From: Styela clava
Lineage: Eukaryota > Chordata > Ascidiacea > Stolidobranchia > Styelidae
Assembly (NCBI RefSeq): GCF_964204865.1
Contig: NC_135250.1
Span: 24,233,395-24,297,394, forward strand
Reading direction: 5' to 3'
Length of the DNA stretch: 64,000 nucleotides
Positions 45,575 to 57,580 of this stretch are shown in pieces. Made by a program: the position numbers and the translations under genes. The stretch's first letter is position 1. Each line of letters begins with the position of its first letter. A model generated the notes under the pieces. It ran no database searches, was not told the origin of the DNA, and saw nothing but the letters and a program-made list of their open reading frames with translations.

Positions 45575-46250
45575 TATCTTGACACAAACTTTTGTTTGAC
45601 AAATAAAGTACGCGTGGTTGCAGCATCGAATCACAACCTTTCACACGCATTCACTGACTTTGACACAAAGAAAACCTATATAATAAAGAAAGAAAAAATC
45701 AACACTGATGCGAAAGAACCTCACAGAAACATTATCATACTCGCAAGTTACAACAACATACATTTCTTTAATCCTAATGTCTGACTTTGATTCTGCATAT
45801 TCGTTATTTAGATGAATCTCTCCAATTTTCGTTTCATAAGATCTGTCTCGATACGGGAGTGGTAATACTTGAAGGTCTCGGTCCAATAGATTTCAAATTG
45901 TCAGCACATAAAGATGGAAGTGGTCGTCAAAAATCTGCCACTTTTTTTGATATACGTATAAGCGAACACGAGTCTTTTTGAGCCGAAATGTCTGTAAGCC
46001 GTTTTTATTAAATGTACAAAATGCTTGCATAGCCTTGTTATGGAACTGCGCTAAGTATTTAATTTATACCCTTTGTTTTACTTTTAGGATAATGAGGTCT
46101 GTGGATTTACATGTTAAATTTGGGCACTGTCATATTAGTCCCGCTTTATGCATTTACATTGTACATATCTAGAGTGACGTAACAAGTAACCTATTTTTCC
46201 CGCGCTTCACGGATATCTATAATTTTGCTTGCGTAACGGTAACTTTACGG
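45575..46250. repeat. inverted repeat partner of 11,900-12,620
   Basis: High identity to 11,900-12,620 in opposite orientation. As in the partner, both strands are open: plus 45,787-45,981 (LDESLQFSFHKICLD) and minus 45,641-45,886 (LPYRDRSYETKIGEIHL). Confidence 0.75.
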
Positions 46251-46339
46251 ATTATAGAGGAAGCTGCACGTATATACATTTAATGGACGCACTGGACCTA
46301 TGGGACGTTTTGTTATTATGTTGTTGTATTTTCTTTCTT

Positions 46340-46620
46340 GTTGTTTTGAAATATCGCTTTTTATTTTGATCCATAGACCATATTTTTGAAAATTTTTAGT
46401 GGTTCTTCTCGCTAGAAGACTATTATTTTTATTTATTTTTAAAAATGTCTGCGGGTTCCAAGAGATTTCTTTTTTGTGTGCGATGACGTCATCAAATTTA
46501 AAAAGGCGCACCTTGGGACGTTTCCGCGTTCGTTGCTATCAGGTGGTCAGGGGAAGTCCGGACTACGGTACCGGTAGCGGTAGTCTACTGTGATGTAAAA
46601 GATTAGATATGTGTACTTCT
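46340..46620 (+). repeat. dispersed repeat, copy 2 of 3
   Basis: Related to 33,640-33,930 and 59,410-59,740. It contains CGCTAGAAGACTATTATTTTT, GATGACGTCATCAAA (a perfect CRE-like palindrome core TGACGTCA) and GGTGGTCAGGGGAAGTCCGG. Confidence 0.5.
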
Positions 46621-46769
46621 CCGTTTTGGCCTACCCCATTCAATTCTCTTTCTGATGACGACTTTAGATGAAAAGCAATCACGAATAAATATTATTCTCA
46701 GAGCATCTCATTCATCTAAGTATAAACCCAACAAATATCCCACATTGAAAACGTGGCTGTATACGCTAT

Positions 46770-46906
46770 TCAGGCATCAAGCACAAATAGTTCTTCTCTA
46801 TATTTTACAATCGAATCCATAAACAAGTTTTGCCCAACTTTCCTACGCAGGTAGTTGTCGGGGTTATTGGCGTATGAACCATAAGCGTTCGTCAATAGCT
46901 GAAAGA
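46770..46906 (-). other. exon-like open frame (terminal exon?)
   Basis: On the minus strand a good acceptor (gatgacactctttcag) is followed by a 45-codon open frame reading LLTNAYGSYANNPDNYLRRK, then VGQNLFMDSIVKYREELFVL, and a TGA at 46,770. The composition is protein-like, but I do not recognise the family. A degenerate copy lies near 6,180-6,260, so it may be part of a repeat. Confidence 0.35.
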
Positions 46907-47466
46907 GTGTCATCGCATTTTCTGTTTTGCAACTATGGCATATGGATATCTTCAAAATCACAAAACCGAAATCGTGCTCGAAAAAGATACTATTTAAGTT
47001 TTATACCCATACAAGCTGCCATGTTCTGTATTCAGGTATCTTTAAATCGCATATCCCAAAACCTTAGTTTCGTTGTTGTATCTACAGAACCAATTACTGT
47101 TTTTGCCGTGAAAATCAACAGACCAGACAAATAAGCAAAATTGTCGATTACAAGTTTAATACATGTTTTGTACACTTTCTACAAACTTCTATCAAATTTA
47201 TATCCCTTAATTGTATATTGTATTTATAACTGTTTAATATGTGCTACGTTGGAAATATCTATTCTAACGTTCTACGAATTCTAGGCAAATCTATAATTGC
47301 CAAATAGTAAAATTACAAATGCATTTTTTATAAAGCAAATGTACTTTGAGTTTGATTCAAAAAAATATGCTTTCAAAAATATGTGAAATCTGAATAGAAC
47401 CTTATGCATTTTCCGGGTTCTATACAATAAGATGACTCAGAATATCGTGGGTTCCACTCAATGTTT

Positions 47467-47602
47467 TTACGGTAGACCAGAAAACAAGCACAATTTCTTT
47501 CCACAGAAAGAGTGTGTGGTGCGACCGCAAATTCGGCAACCATCTAGTTCAGAGCGTGAGCTGACTACTACCCGCTCAGATACTTTGATATGCACACGAT
47601 TC
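47467..47602 (-). pseudogene. caspase fragment F1 (C-terminal p10 tail)
   Basis: The minus strand reads NRVHIKVSERVVVSS, then ELDGCRICGRTTHSF and ends LFSGLP-stop, the last 45 residues of a caspase of the B/C type. Its 3' flank matches that of fragment C at 13,700-13,810. Everything before the last 45 residues is absent; the sequence abuts fragment F2 in the opposite orientation. Confidence 0.85.
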
Positions 47603-47895
47603 AGGCAATGAGGCAATTTGGAGATGAACCAAACATGCTGATATCATTTTCGACAATAGAAAGATACAAGTCTTTTAGAGATGAAAATGAGGGAAGCTGG
47701 TTTATTCAAGCTGTCTGTGACGTATTTCTTGAGCATGCACGAAACGAAGATATCATTGCATTGATGAATCGTGTGCATATCAAAGTAAATAAAGAGCACG
47801 CAGTTCAAACCGAAAACTATGTGGTTGCCGTGTTTGCAGTCGCACTGCACATTCTTTCGATAAAAAGAAATTGTACTTGTACTTACAAAACTTGA
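47603..47895 (+). pseudogene. caspase fragment F2 (p10, frameshifted)
   Basis: The plus strand starts near the end of the linker (GDEPNMLISFSTIERYKSF), continues through GSWFIQAVCDVFLEHARNED and reaches VHIKVNK. A net four-base loss relative to caspase E (GTAAATAAAGAGCACGC against GTAAATGGCCGTGTAGCACGC) then shifts the frame, so the C-terminus is garbled (ALHILSIKRNC). The same lesion is present in fragment G at 50,859-50,972, so these two share a broken ancestor. p20 is missing. Confidence 0.87.
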
Positions 47896-47967
47896 ATTGT
47901 ACTTACAAAACTGTATAAACTCGTCATATTTCAAAGTCTACAAACTGCTATTGTTTTCGTCATATTA

Positions 47968-48451
47968 CAGGGTGGTTCAAGGCTGTTGGCTCCGCGGGCC
48001 ACAAAATTATTTTTGCATTGTTCGCGGGCCACAATAGTGCAAAGAATAAGTAAACAGTGCAATGAAAAACAAACACTTTTATTGTGCAAACACATAGTTG
48101 CCAGACATATAGCCATTCTAGGCTAATAAAATCCGCATTCGATTATTAGTTTTTTATGATGCCTATATTATTAGCATATATATGTTCCCGACCAAAACGA
48201 TAAAAAGCCAGATAATAATTTAGACTGCAAAGCACATCATTCAACTTCGCTAGTTGCCTCAGCTAGCCATAACACTAGTCAATTTAGTGACATTAGTGAT
48301 GCAACAATATGTTAAAAGATTTTCCTGATTGATTACATTACGAAACAACACGAAATGTTATTTATTGATTACTCTCCAAATGTGACGCTGGCCACAGATA
48401 ATGAAGCGGCGGGCCACATATGGCCCGCGGGCCTGGGTTTGGACCACCCTG
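47968..48451. mobile_element. hAT-type non-autonomous element, 484 bp
   Basis: The ends are CAGGGTGGTTCAA and TTGGACCACCCTG, with GCGGGCCAC repeats at both sides of the interior. A target duplication is not convincing (tcatatta against taataaca). It has no coding capacity. Confidence 0.7.
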
Positions 48452-48789
48452 TAATAACACAAATGATGGTTTCCCGCATTGGTATGCTTTCACCTTTTTC
48501 ATTCCACTACTTTTTGTTTACTTTTGTCCAAGCTATCCATTAGTATGCATTCATATTCAATGAAAAGAATACTAATATACCTGTCGTTGCATATTAAAAT
48601 AGAGGTTACAACTTTTCGTAAATTGTGAAACAAAATGTTCATCAAGTGAGAAAAAATTTCACTTATTCATTCGCAACTGAATATACATTCACTCATTATT
48701 ACCTTTAATGTTTATTTAGTAAATTGTGCAACTTTACTGCTCTAACGTTATGCTTGCTTGCCTATACCAGTCCATGAATAAAATCGAAT

Positions 48790-50858
48790 GCAGTTCTCAG
48801 TGAAATCTGCAGGTTTTTAATCTCTGTGCTTAAATGCACAGCCCTTTAGAATATTCCGCCGGCTTTTTTTTCCTCTATATCCCAAGCTCTATATTATAAA
48901 ATTTTTAGTCAGCCATACTTGGTATTACATCAATGGCAATGATGCCTCCTCGAATTTCATGATTTGTTTTGATCATGGCGGAAATGAGTAGGTTGGATTC
49001 AATTTACCTCACTCAGCATTATTTGCATGAGGTGTTACCGTTTGTGATTGTATAATGCATGGATTATTATAATGCAAGAAAATAAATTTCAAAGACACAA
49101 TCGTCAATTAACAAAGATAAATTTTCATCGCCGACGCACGATCATTTCCACACTTTTGTGACTTAAATTAGTTCGGATACCAAAATCGGAATACCCAAAA
49201 AACGAAGATCCTTCTAGAAAGAAAAATCGCAACAAAATTGGCGCTATTCAAGACAATCAAACTTTTTTTTTACACAAGTTTTTGATCAATTATTTCTGCT
49301 ACAGGAAACGAAGGATCTGATATAACATAACTACACTTGAGTGCTAATAACTTGTCTTCGGTACTTTTCATTGATTGATTATTTGGGAGAAGAATGGAAA
49401 TTTTTAAGTTGTAAACCAAGTTGCAAGCGCCAAACTGCGTAAACACTCACAAAAATTTATCATGAAAATTATATTTCACAATATTATTACATAGCACGAC
49501 TTTTTACAGGGTCAACGGTTAGGGAAACATGAGCTTATTTTGTTTTATATTGATAATTAGTTCAATTGAAACTGCATACCAGTTATATCGAAGTTTATAA
49601 CGGAACCTGCCAAAGAAGAATAATTAGGTAGGTGGATTTTAAATTATCATTTTTCCAGACTTATAAATATTGTAGTTTGTTAGGCCAAGTTAAATATACG
49701 GCAAAGTCATTCACTGTACGTTACTTCCTCAAATCTCATAAAGGCAATGACTGATGATCCTGGAGGATGTGTGGGTTAGTTTCAATATTTTGAATTAACT
49801 CTTTGACGAAATACCTGATTCAACTTTTGTTGTGACATTTCATACTTTTATGCTATTATCGATTGAAATTTTCAATATTTATCGTTGATCATATCAATCA
49901 TTTAAACCTATTTATAAATGAATAGAAACTACTGGTTTTGAGGAGGCAAAATGGAAAACTCTCTGATTACACCAGCCTACGGATCGCTATGCAATCTTTC
50001 AAAATCCCCCCCCCCCTCCATAAGAAGAATTTTCAAAGGATCTATTCTAATATATCAAAAGACATATCATAAATGTAGCTTAAAACAGCAGAACGGTTTA
50101 TCACATCTCGAGTCAAATTGTTGGATATCATTGGATACTTTTACAAGAACCTTGTTTAAAACGGCCGTTAAGAATAAGCGTCTGCCTGAACTCGAATATC
50201 TAACCTGAGAGTGTGATCCAACATAAATTGGCCAAACGTGCTGACCACTGGATGGGGGTTGCTAACTATGCAGAAACCAGGGTTTGTATTTGAAAGCACA
50301 TCATCAAATCATTCCTTGATTTATGGACATTTTCAGAATTGCAAAAATACACCATAAAGAAATCGATGCGAAAAAGGTACTGTCAAAGCTTAGCATGACA
50401 AACTGTCATGTTTGGTATATAAATATCGATGAGTGGAAACTTTTACACTTTCTTTCCGAAGAGGTCCCAGCACAAGCAGAATCAACAGCTATTTCTGCAA
50501 AAAAAAACAACAGACCAGAGAACAAACACAATTGTAAAATATGAGTTTAATATAGGTTTTGTTCAATTTCTACAAACTTTTATCATCAAAATTTTTATCA
50601 GTTGGTGATAGAATGTATGGATAACTGCCCCATTAGAAATATCTAACGTTCTACAAATTCTACGCAAATCTATAAATGTCAAATAGCTAAATCACAAATT
50701 AATTTTTATTCAAGCAAAGATACATTTTGAGTCAGATTCATATCAATGTGTCTTTAAACTTCTGCAAGAAACATTTGATTTCATAAAACAGAATCATATG
50801 CTGAGAGTTATATAATAAGGTTACTCTGCATATTGCTGAAATGACCCAACAACATTTT
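48790..50858 (-). repeat. caspase 3'-flank block, copy 3
   Basis: It parallels 41,050-43,446 directly and 28,380-30,870 inverted, and adjoins caspase fragment G. It holds a relative of the convergent open frame at 50,330-50,540 and a run of nine C near 50,009-50,017. Confidence 0.85.
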
Positions 50859-50972
50859 TTACGGTAGACCAGGAAACAAGTACAATTTCTTTTTATCGAA
50901 AGAATGTGCAGTGCGAATGCAAACACGGCAACCATCTAGTTTTCGGTTTGAACTGCGTGCTCTTTATTTACT
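50859..50972 (-). pseudogene. caspase fragment G (p10 tail fused to TPR-gene intron)
   Basis: Only the last 35-40 codons of a caspase remain, with the four-base lesion shared with fragment F2. Homology stops abruptly at about 50,972, and by 50,978 the sequence is an intron of the inverted TPR-gene copy. This is a duplication breakpoint. Confidence 0.82.
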
Positions 50973-50977
50973 ATATA

Positions 50978-53850
50978 TAAATAGGTTAAAACCAACACAT
51001 AATACGTGCATTCATGACACGGCATGTACGAAGGAACACGATACGACACTTACTCCAATTTAATTCGTTCGTATTTATCCCCCCTGGAGGAGCACTATTC
51101 GGTGTCCTTTGCTTACTACTCTTTTCTTCTGGCGAATCAATATCTGGAAAAGTTTAGATATAATAGCTCATCATTATCAAATTAATTTAATGAATTCAAA
51201 CTATATTTACCATGAGTCATCACATCTGATTCTGACCGAGCCCTCTCATTGTGGCTCTCATTGTGGCTCCTGACACTGATTGTTTCATTGTCTTGGTTAC
51301 TCTGCTCATCTAAACACACAAATATTATGTTGTGTATTCATGAGACATAAAAATGTTATATGTTAACGCTCCCAGTCGGGGGAGAACTCCGCCCCAAAGA
51401 GAAATTTTGCTGTTTTTGGAAGTAAATTTTAATTTGTATGTATTGTAGTTTTGTTGTTATTGTGCGGGTAGTTAGTATTACTGTGATACGTGCTCATAAA
51501 CACATTGTGAACAATGCAAACTGTGCAAGAGCCAGGATAAGAGTTGCGAGTAACACTAGCAAATGATCACTTCGAAATTGAACAGCAAATGGGAACAATG
51601 CTTTGTGTACACAGTATAGTGAGGGAGCGGGATGAAGAGTTTCAAAACAGACAAAGTAAGAAATTTATGAAAATAAAAATAAAATTAAAATATTTGGACT
51701 ATATTATGTAGTTATTGAGACCATATCCATACCGGTTATTATCTCTTAGATTCCGTCTTTTTAATCTAGCACATAGGTGCTGAAAGAAGTAGGGCTGGGA
51801 GAACGAGAGAACGCTGAAACACCTCAAAATAATATCAGAGCACCAAGAGCTTGATTTCTGATTTCTTACCGGTAAACTCTTCTTCTTCGTGGTTGATCGT
51901 ACTTTGATTAAACATTCTTTCTGGCAACAGTCGATTTGGCGGTTCCTCATTGGTCATGTAGGTCTCTGGATTTTCTGCAAATAGCAATGTGTATCATTAG
52001 AAATAATAAATTTGGTGAAAAGTGCATTGAATAGCTCATAAAACTCTAGATTGATAATTTGAGATATTAATAAAAAATCCCACAAATCGTGAATCTTCTG
52101 GGGGAGCATATTCCATATTTTAGTTTTACTTATTTTGACCCAATTTAACTGTAATGTAATACCCCTATATTTTTTAGGGTTATTGGTATTTTTAGTCTTT
52201 ATATACGGTATTGTGATTCGAGTATACCAACTTGAATATATGCTTTTACTATTGCCATTATGAGAAACGAGTCAATAAAATTGTCAACACCCTCTTTAAG
52301 ATAAATAAAATTTGAACAATTTTACCAAGACTACTTCTGGTTGCATCAGTTAAGAAATCGGACCAAGCAATCTTGGGTTGTGACCTTGCATCGACCAATT
52401 CCGTTTGTCGTTCTATTGCCTTTGCTTTGTTCGGTGTAGTGGCCAACTCTGAAATAGCAAACATCCTGAAGGTTAGAAAGTTGAAAAGAACTTTGTCACG
52501 GTTTAATGATCTAGGTTCGATTGCTTTTTACAGCAATTTACATATCGGTAAATATTTGATCCTCTCAAATATAATAACAAGAAACAATTTGTCTGAAAAA
52601 TATTTTTCAACCAAACATTATAGATCTAAAGCAAACTTCAGAGCGAGCCACACAAAAAAAAATTCCGTGTGCACAACGAATTAAAAAATTAGCTAAAATC
52701 GCGGGAAAGGCAATATAAAAGGATGCAGATATAAGCAGCAACAATAACAAAAAATCATTATGTATTTTTACCGACGTGAGCGACTTTTAATTAAAACTCT
52801 CTGATTAAGATTTTATGATTGATGGGGGGAGTGTTGACAAGGGCCACACTAATTGACTTGGCGGCCGCCAGTTGCAGACCTCTGTTCTGGAGGCTCAAAA
52901 AACTACTGTAAGTTAAATATTAATGGTATTTGATTAGATTTAAAAATGTACGTATAATAATATAGACTCTCGGATATGGAAGGAAATTTACGGAACCATG
53001 CGCTACCGCAGAATCCCGGTTGAAAATCACTTGTCTAGAAACCTATTTAGAGCGGAAATATTATAAGGTTTCATTCCTCTATTTTCCTTCCTTTGATCAC
53101 TTTGCGGTTTTGAAAATATAGGACAACAGAGGTTCTTTAAGGCGCAGGTGGTTTCTTTATACCTGACCTTATTACGACTTCTTTACAGATTTTGTAGTCT
53201 GCAGAAGCGGATTGTAATAAACAACAAAAGGTGGAGACCCTCACGAAATACGATATGCTCTTTGACGTGCGTTTATAAGTGTCAGATAATGTTCTCAGTC
53301 TATGGAACATACTTGTTCGAATCATACCTTACAATGATTGCCTAAATTACGAGCCGAGTATGTGTATATATTATATTTATATTCTATTCCTATACTTAAT
53401 CATTCGTGTTCTACAATGCCCTATTTTAGAATGCAAATTAGGAGGGTTTTTATTCAATTTCGATCAAAACAATGTCGTATCAATTAAGGAATTAACATAT
53501 AGCTTCGAAAGCGAGACCACAAAACAAATGTTGAGATTCACTGGTTCCAGTCATTTTCCGGTAATAAATTATACTCTGGTAAGTACCGTCTGAACATGCG
53601 GTCTGAATACCGTCTGAATTTGAACATGCGGAAGCATTCATGGGGAGTCCCAGTGCGTGCACCGAAAAAGAACTAATGAGTTTGAAAATATAGCCCAAGG
53701 TTGTTAGTTTCTTTAAGCAATTGCATAATAGACTATATAGGTCCGAATCCAGTATTTCGAGAAATCGCAATTTTGAAAACAGGGTCCCAGAATGTCAAAA
53801 CCGCTATGGTTGTTTCAACTTCTAACAACTTTTTAAACAATTTAAGGGGA
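50978..53850 (-). repeat. TPR-gene 5' block, copy 2 (inverted)
   Basis: This is the partner of 30,870-33,117. It keeps about 500 bp between the hAT-like end (about 52,885) and the exon at 52,326-52,464 that copy 1 has lost. It lacks everything after the third intron, so the TPR exons are absent. Confidence 0.88.
51054..52464 (-). pseudogene. TPR-gene N-terminal exons, truncated copy
   Basis: Four exons are visible: 52,464-52,326 (begins with ATG, reads MFAISELATTPNKAKAIERQ), 51,974-51,870 (identical in protein to copy 1), 51,309-51,211 (6 bp longer than in copy 1 through a duplicated SHNE) and 51,143-51,054 (PPGGIN where copy 1 has PPWEMN). Phases agree with copy 1 and all frames are open. 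The exons with TPR units are missing because the copy breaks off in the next intron. A transcript would encode only the charged N-terminal region. Confidence 0.8.
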
Positions 53851-54177
53851 AAGAACGATTATATCTAGGAGCCACGCTAAAAGGTATATGTAGGCTCTTC
53901 TTCGAAAAATATCTAGAAATCAATTGAACTACAGATATCAATAAAATTATATCTAGTCGATGCCTACCTTCACTAAATCCCACTGTACCTTTCTCCATTT
54001 CAAAAGACCTGTAATTTTAATTTCAGGATTTTCCAAGTTTATCAACAACGTTCAATCTCTATTAAGGGTATTGATTGAATCAATATAGGAAATGTCCAAG
54101 GCAAAATACAAAATTGTGAGTGTGGATGTGCAACATGCTAATGCGCTTTGTCAAACAGAACACGTAATGGTTTAAAA

Positions 54178-54492
54178 CAATGATTCTCAAACGAAAGGGC
54201 GCACCCCACAAGGACGGCATAGCCAGTTTTTTTGAGGGGTCGTTAAGCTAATCGAAGATATTTGTTAGATTTGATCTTGCCCGCCTTATTTTGGATATTT
54301 ACATTTCTTTATTCTGTATATATATTTACGTTTCATCCACGTATTTTCAACGTGTTTTTTGAATAAAACATACTTTTGCTTTACTATCTGTTATTTGTAG
54401 CATATTGTTAGCTAGGTATTTCTGAGGTGGGGGGCGCGAGACTTGACAAATTCTAGAAAGGGGACGCGGCATAAAAAGTTTGAGAACCACTG
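54178..54492. mobile_element. hAT-type MITE, 315 bp
   Basis: The termini are CAATGATTCTCAAAC and GTTTGAGAACCACTG. The flanks gtttaaaa and ctttaaaa match at 7 of 8 bases. Non-coding. Confidence 0.8.
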
Positions 54493-54711
54493 CTTTAAAA
54501 CATCGATACAAAAAATAATTTATGAACTCAAATGGAAATATTAGAAAGTCAATCTGCAATACTTTGGCAGAGTACCAGGTTTGATATTAGCTATTTAACG
54601 CAAGAAATTTATTGAGTTAATACGCATAAGCAGTACTACCAAGTAAAATTTGAGCGTTCAATTTGCAACAGAAGCTGGCACTAGCTTATTTTTTTTTTTT
54701 TTGGATATATC

Positions 54712-54954
54712 TTACATGTCATAATCGAGTCTTTCCGTGCTTCTACTTCTGAGAAACGTATTGGGAGCAATGTTTTGATGTTCGCCGCCATAACTTAAGG
54801 AAAACACATCGTCTGTTGTGTTGTCAATGAAGTCGACGTCCAAATCTGATAGCGATTTTGATAGGTGCGAGGCAAATTTCCCTGACTTCGCTTTTTGTGT
54901 TTCCCGAGTAAAGTATTCCAGGCACAAACTTTTATAAGGTTTACATTCAGCCAT
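54712..54954 (-). CDS. small unrecognised protein, 80 aa
   Basis: The frame starts at an ATG (MAECKPYKSLCLEYFTRETQ) and ends RSRSTERLDYDM-stop. The composition is polar and serine-rich with charged residues (KSLSDLDVDFIDNTTDD), unlike the AT-driven junk frames nearby, which makes it look like real coding sequence. I recognise no domain. It could be a single-exon gene or the last exon of a minus-strand gene; it lies 2.3 kb past the last recognised piece of the BIR gene on the same strand, so a shared transcript is possible but unsupported. Confidence 0.4.
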   Translation of the reverse strand: MAECKPYKSLCLEYFTRETQKAKSGKFASHLSKSLSDLDVDFIDNTTDDVFSLSYGGEHQNIAPNTFLRSRSTERLDYDM

Positions 54955-55875
54955 ATTTTGTGATCCTCAACGTAAAATAAACTTGAAATTGTTTGCTGAA
55001 ACCTCGACAACTCGTTATTAGTCCAGAGTAATTTCAGATACAATCAACGACCTCCACCCGTACGCGTATGAGGTAACCAAAATAATAGCTCGCTAATGAT
55101 GTTGCGGTATCGTATTTGTAATTTAATACCTTGTTTTGAATCTCATGTAGCTGTGATATTGTTACATAAAATGTGGTGACCTATTCGGAGGGTGTGACAT
55201 ATTATTTCGAAGCCCGGAGGCGTGACCCTTCTGCAAATTTTGGCGTTTCAGAAATATGTGTATCAATACGGTGGTAACTAATTTTGTTTCGCCTACTTCA
55301 CATCTAGTTGTGTAAAGTGACGGAGCTATATGGGCAGGGGTATGGTATGGTATATTCACTTGGCTAACACAGACAGTTGCCGAACTCGTAATATAACTGA
55401 AATAAGAAAATTCGGAATAAGATTATAGTCTAACCCTAACCTGGTACACATACTACGGGAGTACCTAAATTTTTTTGTAACTTCTGGAGTGGCGAATTTC
55501 AGACTTTCAAGAACGGGTTCTCGTTTGTATCAAACTCACGCAGACTATAATGAAATACCAAGAAAAGCCGAACCACTGCATCTCACCGCTGGACTACATG
55601 CTGTATGAGCCAAACAAAAGTAATAAAAAGTTCTACCTCTACTACTTCAGCTTTGCAGTCGATGATTTATTGATTTATGAAACTCCCGACAACTTCTAAT
55701 TCCCTGTGTACCATTCGACAGTTTTAAACATGCACCATGCTAAGCGCAAACAAAACTGACCACCCTGGGTATTTTCATATAAACGAATAATTTGGCCCCA
55801 CGTTCATCCGACCAAGGAGGAATTCCTTCCTAGGTATCAAATTTGTCGTTTTTGAGGAATTTGCATTAGCTGTTT
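54955..55875. other. intergenic; MITE scrap near 55,430
   Basis: CTAACCCTAACCTGGTACACATACTACGGGAG at 55,430-55,462 resembles one half of the ACCAAGATGGCG-family MITEs. Nothing else is recognised. Confidence 0.4.
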
Positions 55876-55879
55876 CATT

Positions 55880-56230
55880 ACAATATTTTACTTATTTTAA
55901 TCGGTAAGCATGTTGATTTGTAGGTATTTGTCGGTTTGTCTGTCTGTCTGTCAGCTTGTCTGTCTGTTAGATGCACGCGATATCTCACGAAAGCAAGCAA
56001 GATTAAATCTGTTGCAGATTTTGCATGTGCATTCATCATATCTCGTACTAGAAGCCTATTGATTTAGGGCGAATTATGTCGTATAATTAGCGAGTTATCA
56101 ATTAATTAGTGATGGGACACAAGGTGTCACTATGGAATAAGAACGCTGTTTTGGGGATCCTATAACTTTCGATCGATAAGTCTTCGGTCTCTGACCGATA
56201 TTCTCGTTTAATTCTTTATTATTATTAATT
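55880..56230 (-). repeat. dispersed GACA repeat, inverted copy
   Basis: The (GTCT)n run at 55,937-55,970, ATATCTCACGAAAGC and TAATTAGTGATGGGACAC match 9,771-10,135 in inverted orientation. The GATATC-CGCG site that received the hAT-type insertion at 10,136 is uninterrupted here. Confidence 0.75.
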
Positions 56231-57020
56231 CTTTGTCTATGTTCATTTTAAACTACTTCAAGCTGCAGTACCGCTTGCGAGTAACACTACCGAAAGATAC
56301 ATCGAATAGCTTATGGTACTTTTCATGCATACTGAGGGAGGAGTAGAAAGTTCCTAAATAGGCGGCGTGTAGAGGGGAGTTTGATAAAAAACTGTTGGAA
56401 ACACTTGATTTATCAACAAAACTCATAATATACTTGAACACAATGTTGCGTTTCTCAAACAATTGGGTCATTTTCCAATCTCTTTACTGAAAGAAGTCCC
56501 TCATTTTATTCCTTGTCATTGAAGAACTATTTTAATAGGACTAGAATGCGCCGAAAATTTCACGTGTTCATTTACTCTGCTTCGGTGTGTAGCACTTCAT
56601 AATCTTTAGTCATCATTTTATGTTTCTATACAATCTAGATGAACACGCAACTCTCATTCATGATTGTTGGAACAATAAGCGAACATACGCAGAGAGACGC
56701 AACAAACCCCAACGTTTTAAACTTTTATTATGGCAAGTGCAAAAAAATTTGTGTTGTTGATGAACTGCCATTTTCTTTTCTAGTTTTCAAGACATTTTAG
56801 GAACAAGTAAATTTAATGAAAATTTTCAATGCATAAATAAACACTGTACGGGTAAGCAACTTGCACTTAAAAGAAATGTTCTCCAACTAACATAGAATCT
56901 GTCACTGAAAATACCCCAGTTATGATATTCCGATTGGCAGTAAAAAGCTCACTTTCATTTATCTGATTTTATCAGATAAGTTTTAAATTTTCCGTTACTG
57001 GGCAGAACGTTACTCCAGAA
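56231..57020. other. no gene supported
   Basis: A 72-codon frame at 56,253-56,471 (-) begins MTQLFEKRNIVFKYIMSF and follows a ctttcag sequence. Part of it matches an intron of the TPR gene (GCGAGTAACACTA segment at 32,620), so I treat it as repeat sequence. Confidence 0.35.
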
Positions 57021-57068
57021 AATTACTTAAAATGCCAAAACTCAATAATCTCGGAGGAAATGCTGTTG

Positions 57069-57167
57069 CTATTGTTTCGGGAATGATGTTGTTTCCTCGT
57101 CATCTGCGACTTGCTGAAATCTTGTAATATATCTTCGATGTTTGCGTTTTCGTCGTGGCTCAATTTT
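57069..57167 (-). other. possible terminal exon of the BIR gene
   Basis: Acceptor actttgtttag is followed at 57,167 by an open frame. Joined in phase 0 to the exon ending 57,581 it reads KIEPRRKRKHRRYITRF and stops at TAG (57,069). In another frame the same DNA is open to a TAA at 57,023 and reads LSHDENANIEDILQDFSKSQ, which looks more protein-like. I cannot decide without transcript data. Confidence 0.35.
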
Positions 57168-57580
57168 CTAAACAAAGTTTTTCAGTTAGTTTCCGAAAGT
57201 TGCTATCCAAATTTTTCGTTCAATATAGTCTCATTCTTTAAGAAGTATTTATTCTTCAAGTATTTATTCTTTTTTTAAGTTAATTCCCAATAACATGTCA
57301 CGATGTTCCGTAGATATTATGTTTGCAAATTCCAGTTCCTAAATAAAAATAAAGTCAAGCTAAAACGAAAACAATGGAATCTAACGCCTTCAGGTATGTT
57401 TATTTGAAAATAAAATATTGAATGGAAAAATATTAAAATTAAAAATTTGTGAAAATAATTTTTTCAGTGGAAATAGTTTTTCAAACATTATTGACTAATT
57501 AATATTTCTCTGTCAGTTCATCAAACTAAAGGAAAACGCAAGTTGAATCATACCAATCATGAAAGGGAATGATAACTTAC

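Noticed and set aside
56253-56471. 72-codon frame after a ctttcag acceptor as an exon of the BIR gene
   Set aside because: The frame begins with a stop if spliced at that acceptor, and part of it matches a TPR-gene intron.
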